Below are positions 33,978-44,941 of a DNA stretch of 64,000 bases, one piece after another. The stretch's first letter is position 1. Each line of letters starts with the position of its first letter. This DNA is from an uncultured Alistipes sp. GTDB lineage: Bacteria; Bacteroidota; Bacteroidia; Bacteroidales; Rikenellaceae. The position numbers were made by a program, and so were the translations under genes. Location: NCBI GenBank assembly GCA_900539755.1, contig UQDC01000002.1, forward strand, positions 124,001 through 188,000. The letters run 5' to 3'. A model generated the notes under the pieces. The model had not been told where the DNA came from. It was given only the letters and a program-made list of their open reading frames with translations, and made no database searches.

Positions 33978-36900
33978 ATGAAACTAGATAAATTTATTAA
34001 GCGTCCGGTGCTCTCGACGGTGATCTCAATCCTCATCGTCATCCTGGGTTTACTGGGGTTACTGACGCTGCCTATCGAACAGTATCCGAATATTGCCCCT
34101 CCAACAGTCCATGTAAGTACGACGTATCAGGGTGCTAATGCTCAGACTGTATTGAACAGCGTAATTGCTCCTCTTGAGGAGCAGATCAATGGTGTGGAGA
34201 ACATGGATTATATGACCTCCACTGCTACTAATACTGGTAGTGCATCTATTTCTGTTTATTTTAAACAGGGGGTGGATCCCGATATGGCGGCGGTCAATGT
34301 CCAAAACCGTGTGGCTAAGGCTCAGGGTTTTCTCCCTGCTGAGGTTACTCAGGTGGGTGTCATCGCAGAGAAACGCCAGACCAGTATGTTGATGGGTTTC
34401 GCTTTGTATAGCGATGATGACCGGTACGATCAAAAATTCCTGGAAAACTACGCCAATATCAATATTGTGCCGGAGGTAAAACGTGTGCCGGGCGTTGGTG
34501 AGGCGATGGTGATGGGTACCGATTACTCTATGCGTATTTGGCTGAAACCGGATGTAATGGCCGAATATAAATTGATGCCTTCGGATGTTTCTGCTGCATT
34601 GGCTGAACAGAATATTGAAGCGGCTCCGGGCCAATTCGGTGAGCAGGGCAATCAGTCTTTCCAGTATGTGATGCGTTACAAAGGACGCTTGCAAACTGAA
34701 GAGGAGTTTGAAAATATTGTTATTCGGGCGACTGAAAATGGCGAAGTGCTGCGTCTGAAAGATATTGCCAACATTGAATTGGGACGTTTGACATACGGCT
34801 TCAGTAATGAGGTAAATGGCCATCCAGGTGTGACTGTAATGGTGTTCCAGACTGCCGGATCAAATGCCACTTCAATTATCCAGAATATTGAAAAATATCT
34901 GAAAGAGATTGAACCGACACTGCCTCCCGGAATGAAAACAGAGGTCATCATGAGTGCCAATGACTTCCTTTTCGCCTCTATTCATGAGGTGGTCAAGACG
35001 TTGTTGGAGGCCTTCCTGCTTGTGGTGATTGTAGTGTATGTCTTTCTGCAGGATTTCCGTTCAACGTTGATTCCGTTGATTGCGATTCCGGTTGCATTGA
35101 TTGGTACCTTCTTTGTGCTGTATGTCATAGGATTCAGCTTGAACCTGTTGACTCTTTGCGCTATGGTCCTTGCTATTGCGATTGTCGTCGATGATGCGAT
35201 CGTGGTTGTCGAAGGTGTACACGCCAAGTTGGATCAGGGGTGTCAATCGGCGCGTAAGGCTTCTATCGATGCGATGAGTGAATTGGGCGGTGCTATCGTC
35301 TCAATTACTTTGGTGATGATGGCCGTGTTCATCCCCGTGAGCTTCATGACGGGGACCTCTGGTACTTTCTACCGCCAGTTTGGTTTGACTTTGGCTATCG
35401 CTATCGGTTTGTCTGCGATCAACGCATTGACGTTGAGTCCGGCACTGTGCGCCCTGTTCCTGAAACCTCACGATCCGAATAAAGAGGAGAAAAAGACATT
35501 TGTCACTCGGTTCCATAACGGTTTCAATGCGGCATATTCTACGTTGCTCCAAAAATATAAGAAGAGCGTGCTGTTCTTTGTTCAGCATCGTTGGATCGCT
35601 TTTGGCGGTGTTGCATTGGGAGTTTTCTTGTTGGTTTTCTTGATGAAAGTAACACCGACAGGTTTGGTTCCTAACGAGGATACCGGTACTGTTTTCGCTG
35701 TATTGGATATGCCTCCTGGAACTTCTCAGGAACGTACACAAAAAGCTCTGTTGCAGTTGGATAGTTTGATCGCGGCCAATCCTGCGGTTAAATCGCGTAC
35801 CACCATTACCGGATATAGCTTCATTGCTGGTCAGGGTAATACTTACGGTACCATCATTGTAAAACTGAAAGATTGGGCTGAACGTGAGGATATCGAAAAG
35901 TCGGATCTGAATTCGGTAATTGGCTCACTGTATGTGCAGGCTAAAATGGGTATCTCCGATGCTAATGTCTTGATCTTCGGTCCCCCGATGATCCCTGGAT
36001 ACAGTATTAGTAATGGTTTTGAATTAAACCTTCAGGATAAAACGGGTGGAGATTTGGATCGTTTCTTTGAAATAGCCAATCAGTTCTTGGCCAAATTGAA
36101 TCAGCGGCCAGAGATTGCAGCTGCTCGTACCTCATTTAACCCGACCTTCCCGCAATATATGATCGATATCGATGCGGCAAAATGTAAACAGGCCGGTATC
36201 TCTCCCCGAGATATTCTGACTACTTTGCAAGGGTATTACGGAGGTCTTTATGCTTCGAACTTTAACAGTTTTGGTAAGTTGTACCGTGTGATGATTCAAG
36301 CAGATCCTTCTGCTCGTATCAGTCCCGAGACGTTGAATCAGATTAAAGTGAGAAATGGCTCTGAAATGGCTCCAATTACGCAGTTTATGAGTTTGCGTAA
36401 AGTGTACGGACCAGATAATATCGATCGTTTCAATATGTATACTTCTATGTCTGTCAATGGTTCGGTTGCTGCTGGATATAGTTCAGGTGAAGCAATTCAG
36501 GCTATTCGTGAAGTGGCTGCTGAAACGTTGCCTCAAGGTTATGGTTATGAGTTCTCAGGTATGACACGTGAAGAGGCAAACACCGGTACCAGTACAACTG
36601 CATTGATCTTCGTGCTCTGTATGGTGTTCGTTTATCTGCTTTTGAGTGCACAGTATGAAAGTTATATCTTGCCGTTGGCTGTGTTGCTTTCGATTCCTTT
36701 CGGTTTGGCCGGTTCGTTTATCTTCGCTCAGTTTATGGGTGTCGATAACAACATCTATATGCAGGTCGGTTTGATCATGTTGATCGGTCTGTTGGCTAAG
36801 AACGCCATCCTGATTGTCGAGTTTGCAGTTGATCGTCGCCGTCAGGGTATGAGCATTCTTTGGTCTGCCATCGCCGGTTCTGCTGCCCGTCTCCGTCCGA

Positions 36901-37142
36901 TTCTGATGACGTCGTTGGCAATGGTTATCGGTCTGTTGCCGATGATGTTTGCTTCAGGTGTGGGTGCTAACGGTAACAGTACGATCGGTACCAGTGCTAT
37001 CGGTGGTATGTTGATCGGTATGTTGACACAGATCTTTATCGTACCGGTACTGTTCGTGGCCTTCCAATCTCTCCAGGAGCGCTTCACGCCGATGGAGGTG
37101 GAATCTGCCGATATTGATGCAGAGATGGAGAAACTCGCTTAA
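33978..37142 (+). CDS. RND-family multidrug efflux permease (HAE1 type)
   Basis: 1,054 residues, the usual size for AcrB-like proton antiporters. It starts with MKLDKFIKRPVLSTVISILI (TM1) and shows the porter-domain pattern (YEYPNIAPPTVHVS-like QYPNIAPPTVHVSTTYQGAN) and AVNVQNRVAKAQGFLP. The proton-relay Asp pair lies in TM4 (AIVVDDAIVVVEGVHA) and the Lys in TM10 (IGLLAKNAILIVEFA). It exports hydrophobic compounds from the periplasm or inner leaflet using the proton gradient. It pairs with the adaptor upstream and the channel downstream, resembling Bacteroides BmeB systems. Substrate cannot be predicted. Confidence 0.96.
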   Translation: MKLDKFIKRPVLSTVISILIVILGLLGLLTLPIEQYPNIAPPTVHVSTTYQGANAQTVLNSVIAPLEEQINGVENMDYMTSTATNTGSASISVYFKQGVDPDMAAVNVQNRVAKAQGFLPAEVTQVGVIAEKRQTSMLMGFALYSDDDRYDQKFLENYANINIVPEVKRVPGVGEAMVMGTDYSMRIWLKPDVMAEYKLMPSDVSAALAEQNIEAAPGQFGEQGNQSFQYVMRYKGRLQTEEEFENIVIRATENGEVLRLKDIANIELGRLTYGFSNEVNGHPGVTVMVFQTAGSNATSIIQNIEKYLKEIEPTLPPGMKTEVIMSANDFLFASIHEVVKTLLEAFLLVVIVVYVFLQDFRSTLIPLIAIPVALIGTFFVLYVIGFSLNLLTLCAMVLAIAIVVDDAIVVVEGVHAKLDQGCQSARKASIDAMSELGGAIVSITLVMMAVFIPVSFMTGTSGTFYRQFGLTLAIAIGLSAINALTLSPALCALFLKPHDPNKEEKKTFVTRFHNGFNAAYSTLLQKYKKSVLFFVQHRWIAFGGVALGVFLLVFLMKVTPTGLVPNEDTGTVFAVLDMPPGTSQERTQKALLQLDSLIAANPAVKSRTTITGYSFIAGQGNTYGTIIVKLKDWAEREDIEKSDLNSVIGSLYVQAKMGISDANVLIFGPPMIPGYSISNGFELNLQDKTGGDLDRFFEIANQFLAKLNQRPEIAAARTSFNPTFPQYMIDIDAAKCKQAGISPRDILTTLQGYYGGLYASNFNSFGKLYRVMIQADPSARISPETLNQIKVRNGSEMAPITQFMSLRKVYGPDNIDRFNMYTSMSVNGSVAAGYSSGEAIQAIREVAAETLPQGYGYEFSGMTREEANTGTSTTALIFVLCMVFVYLLLSAQYESYILPLAVLLSIPFGLAGSFIFAQFMGVDNNIYMQVGLIMLIGLLAKNAILIVEFAVDRRRQGMSILWSAIAGSAARLRPILMTSLAMVIGLLPMMFASGVGANGNSTIGTSAIGGMLIGMLTQIFIVPVLFVAFQSLQERFTPMEVESADIDAEMEKLA

Positions 37143-37178
37143 TGTGCGGAAAGTGTGTAACTTTAAGAATTGTTCAAT

Positions 37179-38666
37179 ATGAAAATTAAATATAGTATCT
37201 TGTTGGTAGGAGGTGCGGCGATGATGTTGCTCAGCAGTTGCAACATCTACCGCAACTATACCAGACCCAGCGAGGTGACTACCGCCGGTATGTACCGTGA
37301 TACGCTTTCGTCAAGTGACACTTTGCGCGGCGATACCGTTTCGATGGGGAATCTTCCTTGGCAGGAGGTATTTCGTGACCCATATTTGCAAACTCTGATT
37401 GCACAGGGTCTCGAGCATAATATTGATTTGCAAACGGCTTATCTCCGGGTACAGTCAGCTCACGCCAGTTTGCAGTCAGCACGTTTGGCGTATGTGCCAT
37501 CTTTCAATCTGAATCCCAGTGGTGGCCTTTCTTGGTATGAGAATGGCCGTCGTTCTTGGACTTATCAGGTGCCGGCTACTGCCAGTTGGGAGCTTGATAT
37601 CTTCGGTCGCTTGCTGAATTCTAAACGCAGTGCCCGTGCCGCTTTGATGCAGAGTGAGGCTTATGCACAGGCTGTGCGTACACAGGTGATTGCTGCTATT
37701 GCCAACGCATATTATACTTTGCAAATGTTGAATCAGCAGTTGGCAATCAGCGAACAGACCGTTGCATCCTGGTACAAGAGCGTAGAAACGATGAAAGCGC
37801 TGAAATTGGCTGGTAATACCAATGAAGCGGCTGTAGTTCAGAGTGAGGCGAATTGCCATTCAATCGAGGCGTCATTGCCCGATTTGAGACAAAGTATTCG
37901 TGAAACAGAGAATGCGTTGTCGATTTTGCTCGGTGTTGCACCACAGGCGATTGAATGTCCAGGGACTTTGGCTGAGCAGGCATTGCCTTCTACTTTATCG
38001 GCTGGTGTTCCGGCGCAAATGTTGAGCAACCGTCCGGATGTTCAGGCTGCTGAGGCTGCGTTGATGTCTGCTTATGCTGCTACTAATGTGGCTCGTGCCG
38101 CATTCTATCCGGGGTTGTCAATTACCGGTACGGCAGGTTGGACCAATTCACTCGGTAGTGTTGTGGTGAATCCGGGTAAGTTGATTGCTAATGCGGCTGC
38201 GTCATTGTTGGTTCCGATCTTCAATCAGGGTCGAAATCGTGCTCAGTTGCGTGCCGCTCAGGCTCAGCAAAAGGAGTCGATGCTCGCTTTCCAACAGACA
38301 ATTCTGAATGCAGGTAGCGAGGTCAGCAATGCATTGTATCAGTACAAGGCTGCTCAAGATAAAAGTACGGCTCGTAAAGCGCAGATCTTAGCTCTTGAAC
38401 GTTCTGTCGATTATACACAGCAGTTGTTGAAATTGGGTTCTTCCACCTATCTTGAGGTGTTAACCGCTCAACAATCGTTGCTCAGCGCACAGTTGACTCA
38501 GGTTTCGGATGATTATCAAAAAATGCAGGCTGTTGTCAGTCTATACCAGGCATTGGGAGGTGGACGTGACATGAATGTGAAAATTGGATCGAAAGAGACT
38601 GAAAAAGCAATCAAAGCAGAAGGTAAAGCCTTCCGCAAAGAGTTCCGCGAAAAATATAACAAATAG
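37179..38666 (+). CDS. TolC-like outer-membrane efflux lipoprotein (NodT family)
   Basis: The ATG at 37179 gives a 495-residue lipoprotein (MKIKYSILLVGGAAMMLLSSC). It has two OEP repeats with long coiled helices: LQTLIAQGLEHNIDLQTAYL, VPATASWELDIFGRLLNSKR, LSNRPDVQAAEAALMSAYAA and LRAAQAQQKESMLAFQQTIL, ending with LGSSTYLEVLTAQQSLLSAQ. This is the NodT/OprM pattern. It forms the trimeric outer-membrane channel for the RND pump encoded just upstream. The last 20 residues are Lys/Glu rich. A terminator follows 23 bases after the stop. Confidence 0.95.
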   Translation: MKIKYSILLVGGAAMMLLSSCNIYRNYTRPSEVTTAGMYRDTLSSSDTLRGDTVSMGNLPWQEVFRDPYLQTLIAQGLEHNIDLQTAYLRVQSAHASLQSARLAYVPSFNLNPSGGLSWYENGRRSWTYQVPATASWELDIFGRLLNSKRSARAALMQSEAYAQAVRTQVIAAIANAYYTLQMLNQQLAISEQTVASWYKSVETMKALKLAGNTNEAAVVQSEANCHSIEASLPDLRQSIRETENALSILLGVAPQAIECPGTLAEQALPSTLSAGVPAQMLSNRPDVQAAEAALMSAYAATNVARAAFYPGLSITGTAGWTNSLGSVVVNPGKLIANAAASLLVPIFNQGRNRAQLRAAQAQQKESMLAFQQTILNAGSEVSNALYQYKAAQDKSTARKAQILALERSVDYTQQLLKLGSSTYLEVLTAQQSLLSAQLTQVSDDYQKMQAVVSLYQALGGGRDMNVKIGSKETEKAIKAEGKAFRKEFREKYNK

Positions 38667-38688
38667 TTAGTTACGTTAATTTGCGTGG

Positions 38689-38724
38689 GCGGCGAGGAAC
38701 TATTTTCCTCGCCGCTCTTTTTTT
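38689..38724 (+). terminator. efflux operon terminator
   Basis: GCGGCGAGGAA / TTCCTCGCCGC is an 11-bp stem with a 5-base loop, then a T-rich tail. It lies 23 bases after the stop codon. Confidence 0.95.
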
Positions 38725-39111
38725 GTTGTATGTCGTCTCGGTCCAGTCTGTTTCATTGAGACCAATCAATCGTATTTCGCCTGGTTTGAGCCTTTCTTGT
38801 TTGTACCTCAATGGTATATATGTTGAGACGATAGATGTTTTTAATGTTGTAAGATGCGAATGGAGGCTTATGTCGATTGATATTCAATAGTTTATATTGA
38901 GTTGTGTTGACGGTAAAGTAATGTGGATCTATGTCTTGAGGAATGTGAGATTTGTTGACAATCGCCTTATGTGGGTAAATAAAACAGTCCAGAATTAAGG
39001 CCTATTCAGGGAAAAATATCGGTGTTGTTGCAAGCGTAGAATTTTTGGCCCATATTTGTGATGACATAACCTGAACGGACGTTTTGTAATCCTCATCGGA
39101 GGGCCTCATAA
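38725..39111. other. intergenic region before an orphan terminator, possible small RNA
   Basis: No gene is supported. Just before the terminator at 39112 there are two short potential hairpins, CCTC-ATCG-GAGG (39091-39102) and GGC-CTCATAA-GCC. No clean promoter box was found; TATTTGTG near 39054 is the nearest. Confidence 0.35.
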
Positions 39112-39159
39112 GCCGGATAAGATGACTGGGTAAAACCATTCACCTTATCCGGCCTTTTT
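39112..39159 (+). terminator. long orphan terminator upstream of the MATE gene
   Basis: GCCGGATAAG pairs with CTTATCCGGC; inside, TGAcTGG pairs with CCAtTCA around a GTAAAA loop. TTTTT follows. The efflux operon already has its own terminator 400 bases earlier, so this one may end a separate transcript or attenuate the MATE gene. Confidence 0.8.
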
Positions 39160-39391
39160 CGTCTTTGGGTATGCACGTTTGTTGAATAAAATTTTGGGAG
39201 CCAATCGTAGCAGAAAGAGATGCATGGTAAGCTGAAGCAAGCAGGGAGCGGTGATGACCGTGGTGTTATTGGCCCTGTAGGCGTATGTTAAGTAGGACAG
39301 TATCTCAGGTAAGAGACTGTTTCAGAGATCGTATTAGCGATTTTAACTTCAATTGTGATATTGGTTGATCTGTAAGTAGATTCTGATTAGT

Positions 39392-40765
39392 ATGGAAAGA
39401 GACGCTATTGATTTAAAGACATTAAACGTTTTTACACTATTCAGCAAGTATTTTGTGCCCACATTGTTAGGAATGTTGGGAATGTCTGCAGTGACAGCTA
39501 TCGATGGTATTTTTGTCGGACAAGGAGTAGGAAGTGATGGAATTGCTGCGGTAAATATCTCAATCCCTTTGTTGATGATATTTACGGGCGTTGGGTTGAT
39601 GATTGGGGTCGGATGTTCAGTGGTTGCATCGATTCAATCTGCTCGGGGTAAATTTCGGACAGCACGTATCAATGTGACGCAGGCACTTGTTGCAGTGACA
39701 GTTTTTGCCTCTATCCCTTCTTTAGTTGCCCTTATATTTCCTGATACACTGTTGCGATTGTTGGGGGCTTCTGCCTATTTGTTACCGCAGGCACGTGAGT
39801 ATATGTTGTGGTCTGTACCCTCGTGGCTATTTACCATGTGGGTCGCCGTCTCCCTCTTTGTGATTAGATTGGATGGTCGTCCCCGATTGGCTATGGCGTG
39901 CAGCTTGATCTCGGCAGGAATCAATGTGGTACTCGATTGGGTGTTTATTTTCCCTTTGGGGTGGGGCGTTAAAGGGGCTGCTATCGCTACCTCTATCAGT
40001 GTTGTGATCGGAGGTTTGATCGCAGTCGGATATTTGCTCCTGTATGCTCGTTTTCTTCGTTTATACCCAATAAAATGGAGCCGCAAAAGTATGCGATTAT
40101 TTATCCGTAATATTGGGTATCAGTGCCGGATCGGTTCGTCGGCTCTGCTGGCTGAAGCTACGTTGGCAACGTTGATGTTTATGGGAAACCACCTATTTAT
40201 GCACTATTTGGGTGAACATGGTGTCGGAGCGTTTGGAATTGCCTGCTACTATACTCCTTTTGTTTTTATGGTGGGTAATGCGATCGCACAGTCTGCGCAA
40301 CCGATCATCAGTTATAATTTTGGGGCAGGGTGCCGGCAGCGAGTACAAAAAACTATCCGAATAGCACTGTTGACCGCTGTGTTGTGTGGCGCTGCGGTGA
40401 CGTCGTTGTTTGTATGTATTCCCCATCTTTTGGTAGGGTTGTTTATCTCTCCTAATGATCCGACCTTTGCGATTGCCACCTCCGGGTTCCCCTATTATGC
40501 AGCGGGTTTTATCTTTTTTATCCTCAATTTAACCACTATCGGCTATTACCAGAGTTTGGAACGAGTGGGACCTGCAACTCTATTGGCATTGTTGCGTGGT
40601 TTTTTCTTTTTGATTCCTGCCTTTTTGCTACTTCCTCGATGGTTGGATACCCCTGGTATTTGGCTGGCTCTCTCATGTTCTGAACTGCTCACAACTTTAT
40701 GCAGTTTGGCATTTTATCTTTTTCGCACATGCGATGTAAGCAAACAGCGTTGTGCCAGAGGTTAG
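39392..40765 (+). CDS. MATE family efflux transporter
   Basis: 457 residues with about twelve hydrophobic segments in two six-helix halves. Diagnostic stretches are the N-terminal SKYFVPTLLGMLGMSAVTAI, DGIFVGQGVGSDGIAAVNIS, CSLISAGINVVLDWVFIFPL and GWGVKGAAIATSISVVIGGL, and in the second half FGIACYYTPFVFMVGNAIAQ followed by SAQPIISYNFGAG. This is the MatE fold used for Na+- or H+-coupled drug and metabolite export across the inner membrane. Subfamily and substrate are not clear. It stands alone between an orphan terminator upstream and a shared bidirectional terminator downstream. Confidence 0.92.
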   Translation: MERDAIDLKTLNVFTLFSKYFVPTLLGMLGMSAVTAIDGIFVGQGVGSDGIAAVNISIPLLMIFTGVGLMIGVGCSVVASIQSARGKFRTARINVTQALVAVTVFASIPSLVALIFPDTLLRLLGASAYLLPQAREYMLWSVPSWLFTMWVAVSLFVIRLDGRPRLAMACSLISAGINVVLDWVFIFPLGWGVKGAAIATSISVVIGGLIAVGYLLLYARFLRLYPIKWSRKSMRLFIRNIGYQCRIGSSALLAEATLATLMFMGNHLFMHYLGEHGVGAFGIACYYTPFVFMVGNAIAQSAQPIISYNFGAGCRQRVQKTIRIALLTAVLCGAAVTSLFVCIPHLLVGLFISPNDPTFAIATSGFPYYAAGFIFFILNLTTIGYYQSLERVGPATLLALLRGFFFLIPAFLLLPRWLDTPGIWLALSCSELLTTLCSLAFYLFRTCDVSKQRCARG

Positions 40766-40897
40766 TCTATTTTCCGAGTAACCATTTGTCTACTGAATGC
40801 CTAATACAAGGTCTTGTTGTATGAGAGAGCATTGACTTTTTCTTATTGCTAACCTCAGATATTATGATTGGCTGTGAATCTGTCCCGATGTGTCAAT

Positions 40898-40933
40898 AAA
40901 AGAGCGGCGTGGAAGAATCCACGCCGCTCTTTT
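40898..40933. terminator. bidirectional terminator between MATE gene and atp operon
   Basis: AAAAGAGCGGCGTGGA and TCCACGCCGCTCTTTT form a 16-bp stem with an AGAA loop, giving T tails on both strands. It serves the converging MATE gene (plus) and atpG (minus). Confidence 0.95.
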
Positions 40934-41010
40934 ATTGGTTGGGATCTTTTCTGTTGGTCTGCGATAGAAAATTGTTTATTCCAAAAGTAACCCCGATAGA
41001 CCTTGCAAAA

Positions 41011-41880
41011 TTAGTTAGCAATCTCTCCGCCCATCATATCGAGCAATTCGTTCGTGATGGCTTGCTGACGAGATTTATTGTACTGAATGGTAAGATCTTG
41101 CAGCAATTCCGTCGCATTGTCTGTCGCCATCTGCATCGCAATCGTACGAGCTGCATGTTCTGCTGCTGCCGAATCAAGCAGAATGGTGAAAATCTTCAGA
41201 CTCAATACCTGAGGAACGAGTTCACGGATCACCTCTTCTGTATTCGGTTCAACGATATAATCGGGCCGATAGTTGTCGCGACTCTCTTCCGCTTCGGGCA
41301 TTTCAACCGGGAGATATTGATCCTGTGTGACAACCTGAGTCGAGGTGCTCTTAAAATGGTTGTAGATCAATTCAACACGGTCGATCTCACCCTTTTCGAA
41401 TTTGTCCATCAATTCAGCGGCCAGATTTGCAGCTGCATCGTAATTCGGCTTGTCAATCATCGATTGATAGCTGCCTTGTACAGAGCATTTCGTTTTGGTC
41501 AGAGCCTTTTCCACCTTTTTCCCAATAGGGTATAGCAGAATGTTTTCGCTGCCCAGCGTTTGATACTCCTCGATGCGTGCTTGCAAACGCTTAATTACGT
41601 TGGCATTGAATGCACCACATAATGAGCCGTTTGATGTTACCGCTACCAAAGCTACCCGGTGTACCTCGCGCTCCTGGGCCAGAGAGGAGTTAACCTCTAC
41701 ACCCGAGGTAAGGAACCCTGCGAGCATGCTGTTGAGCTTCTTCTCGTAGGGCAGCATGCTCTCGATGGCCGCCTGGGCATGGTGCAACTTAGCCGAGGCC
41801 ACCATCTTCATGGCCGACGTGATCTTCAGCGTACTGTTGACCGATGCGATTCTTGCTTTGACCTCCTTGAGCGATGCCAT
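41011..41880 (-). CDS. atpG: ATP synthase F1 gamma subunit
   Basis: 289 residues. The N-terminal coiled shaft MASLKEVKARIASVNSTLKI then TSAMKMVASAKLHHAQ is the classical gamma signature, and the C-terminal helix (RTIAMQMATDNATELLQDLT, YNKSRQQAITNELLDMMGG) forms the other half of the shaft. The subunit rotates inside the alpha3beta3 head and couples proton flow to ATP synthesis. It is the last gene of the operon, 3 bases after atpA, and is followed by the bidirectional terminator. Confidence 0.97.
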   Translation of the reverse strand: MASLKEVKARIASVNSTLKITSAMKMVASAKLHHAQAAIESMLPYEKKLNSMLAGFLTSGVEVNSSLAQEREVHRVALVAVTSNGSLCGAFNANVIKRLQARIEEYQTLGSENILLYPIGKKVEKALTKTKCSVQGSYQSMIDKPNYDAAANLAAELMDKFEKGEIDRVELIYNHFKSTSTQVVTQDQYLPVEMPEAEESRDNYRPDYIVEPNTEEVIRELVPQVLSLKIFTILLDSAAAEHAARTIAMQMATDNATELLQDLTIQYNKSRQQAITNELLDMMGGEIAN

Positions 41881-41883
41881 GGC

Positions 41884-43464
<1,581 letters not shown>

Positions 43465-43510
43465 AATCGATCAAATTAATATGGCCTAACTGCTTAGGCA
43501 TTGATACTTT

Positions 43511-44065
43511 TCAGACGATCCGCTTATTGCGGTCGATGAATTGTTTGCGGATTTCCCGCAGTTGCGCAGCGATGCTTGCGTCCAATCTCAACGAATTCAT
43601 CTCGAAGATGAATCCTCCCAGAATTTCAGGATTAACCAGCGTCTTGAGTTCGACAGTCCCGTGTGTGCGTGAAGCGATCCAATTCGTAAGGCGTTCCCGA
43701 GTCGCAGCATCAATCTCCACGGCGGTCTGTAACCGTCCGGTACTGATGTTGTGCGCCTTTTGGTAAAGCTCCTGATACCCGAGCACCATGCGTTGCAAAA
43801 ACGGTGTGCGTTTATGTTCAAGTACCAACTCTACGAATCGTTTGAGTGCGTCGCTCGGATCACCTCCAGCGGCATTGTACACCAGCTCTGCCTTTTGCTC
43901 CTGCGTCAAGACTGGATTCTCCAGTGCACGTCGCAGTGCCGGTTCTGCACTGAAACACCCCGCAAGCAGCTGCATTTCACCGTAAACACGGTCAGCTACT
44001 GACTGCTCTACGGCAAATTCATACAGCGCTTTGGCATAGCGCAAGGGAATCATTGCTGTGTTCAT
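43511..44065 (-). CDS. atpH: ATP synthase delta (OSCP) subunit
   Basis: 184 residues. Family marks include IPLRYAKALYEFAVEQ at the start, PVLTQEQKAELV, FVELVLEHKRTPFL, and the C-terminal LVNPEILGGFIFEMNSLRLD and SIAAQLREIRKQFI. The subunit joins the peripheral stalk to the F1 head. It is 12 bases after atpF. Confidence 0.95.
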   Translation of the reverse strand: MNTAMIPLRYAKALYEFAVEQSVADRVYGEMQLLAGCFSAEPALRRALENPVLTQEQKAELVYNAAGGDPSDALKRFVELVLEHKRTPFLQRMVLGYQELYQKAHNISTGRLQTAVEIDAATRERLTNWIASRTHGTVELKTLVNPEILGGFIFEMNSLRLDASIAAQLREIRKQFIDRNKRIV

Positions 44066-44077
44066 CTGCGTGATGCT

Positions 44078-44593
44078 TTACTGGATTTTCGTATCTCCTT
44101 TCATGACGGGTGCTTCGTCGAGCAGACGGTCAATCATGTTCATCTGAGCCGGAGTGTTGTCGAGCTTTTCGCGAATCACCTTCTGGGCAATGTCTACGGC
44201 CAACAGGGCAATCTCGCTACGAGCTGCACGAATCGCGGCATCCTGCTCGAGACGAATTTGCCGTTTGGCATCCTCAATCTGTCGTTGTGTTTCGGCCTGA
44301 GCTTGAGCTTTGGCCTCTGCAACGATCCGATCGCGGGTAGCTGAGGCTTCGTTGAGAATTTTCATCTGCTGTTCGCGTGCGCTTTGGAGCAGCGCTTCGC
44401 TTTGGCTTTTGACCTGTGCGAGTTGGTCGTTGGCCTCTTTGGCCGCCTGCAGGGACTGCTCCACATATTCCCGGCGCTCCTCCACCATGCGGGTAATCAC
44501 CGGAAAGCCAAATTTGGCCAGTACCGCGAAAACCACGATAAAGGAGAGCAGCATCCAGAACAGAAGACCTGTTTCAGGTAATAGGAGTCCCAT
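44078..44593 (-). CDS. atpF: ATP synthase F0 b subunit
   Basis: 171 residues: an N-terminal membrane helix (GLLFWMLLSFIVVFAVLAKF) followed by a long charged coiled coil (EERREYVEQSLQAAKEANDQ to AKAQAQAETQRQIEDAKRQI). It forms the peripheral stalk. It sits between atpE and atpH with short spacers. Confidence 0.96.
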   Translation of the reverse strand: MGLLLPETGLLFWMLLSFIVVFAVLAKFGFPVITRMVEERREYVEQSLQAAKEANDQLAQVKSQSEALLQSAREQQMKILNEASATRDRIVAEAKAQAQAETQRQIEDAKRQIRLEQDAAIRAARSEIALLAVDIAQKVIREKLDNTPAQMNMIDRLLDEAPVMKGDTKIQ

Positions 44594-44613
44594 TGTTGTT
44601 CTTTTTTATTGTT

Positions 44614-44862
44614 TTACAGAGCCAGGAAGCAGACTACCACGGCGAACAGTGCAACACCCTCGAGAAGGGCTGCGATAATGATCATATTGGTTCGAATATC
44701 GTTAACCGATTCCGGTTGACGGGCGATAGCCTCCATGGCTGATCCACCGATTTTACCGATACCGATACCTGCTCCGATAGCTGCTAATCCTGCGCCAAGT
44801 GCTGCGCCCAATTTTCCGATTGTCAATCCGGCTGCTGCCTGCAGTAAAATGGAAAGTAACAT
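44614..44862 (-). CDS. atpE: ATP synthase F0 c subunit
   Basis: 82 residues forming a two-helix hairpin: a glycine-rich first helix (GAALGAGLAAIGAGIGIGKI), a polar loop with ARQPE, and a second helix MIIIAALLEGVALFAVVVC with the ion-binding Glu68. The residues around Glu68 (LLEGV) and the lack of Gln in helix 1 argue for protons, not Na+, as coupling ion; that is inference. It forms the rotor ring. Confidence 0.97.
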   Translation of the reverse strand: MLLSILLQAAAGLTIGKLGAALGAGLAAIGAGIGIGKIGGSAMEAIARQPESVNDIRTNMIIIAALLEGVALFAVVVCFLAL

Positions 44863-44941
44863 AGTCGTTTGGTTTTATTGGTTCTTTATTTGGTTTTATT
44901 GATTGTTTCGAGTAGTTCGTGTGTTGAACTCTAAAAAGTTA

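Noticed and set aside
38681..38890. 69-codon frame after the efflux operon
   Set aside because: It starts just before the operon's terminator hairpin and runs through it, so it cannot be a normal gene.
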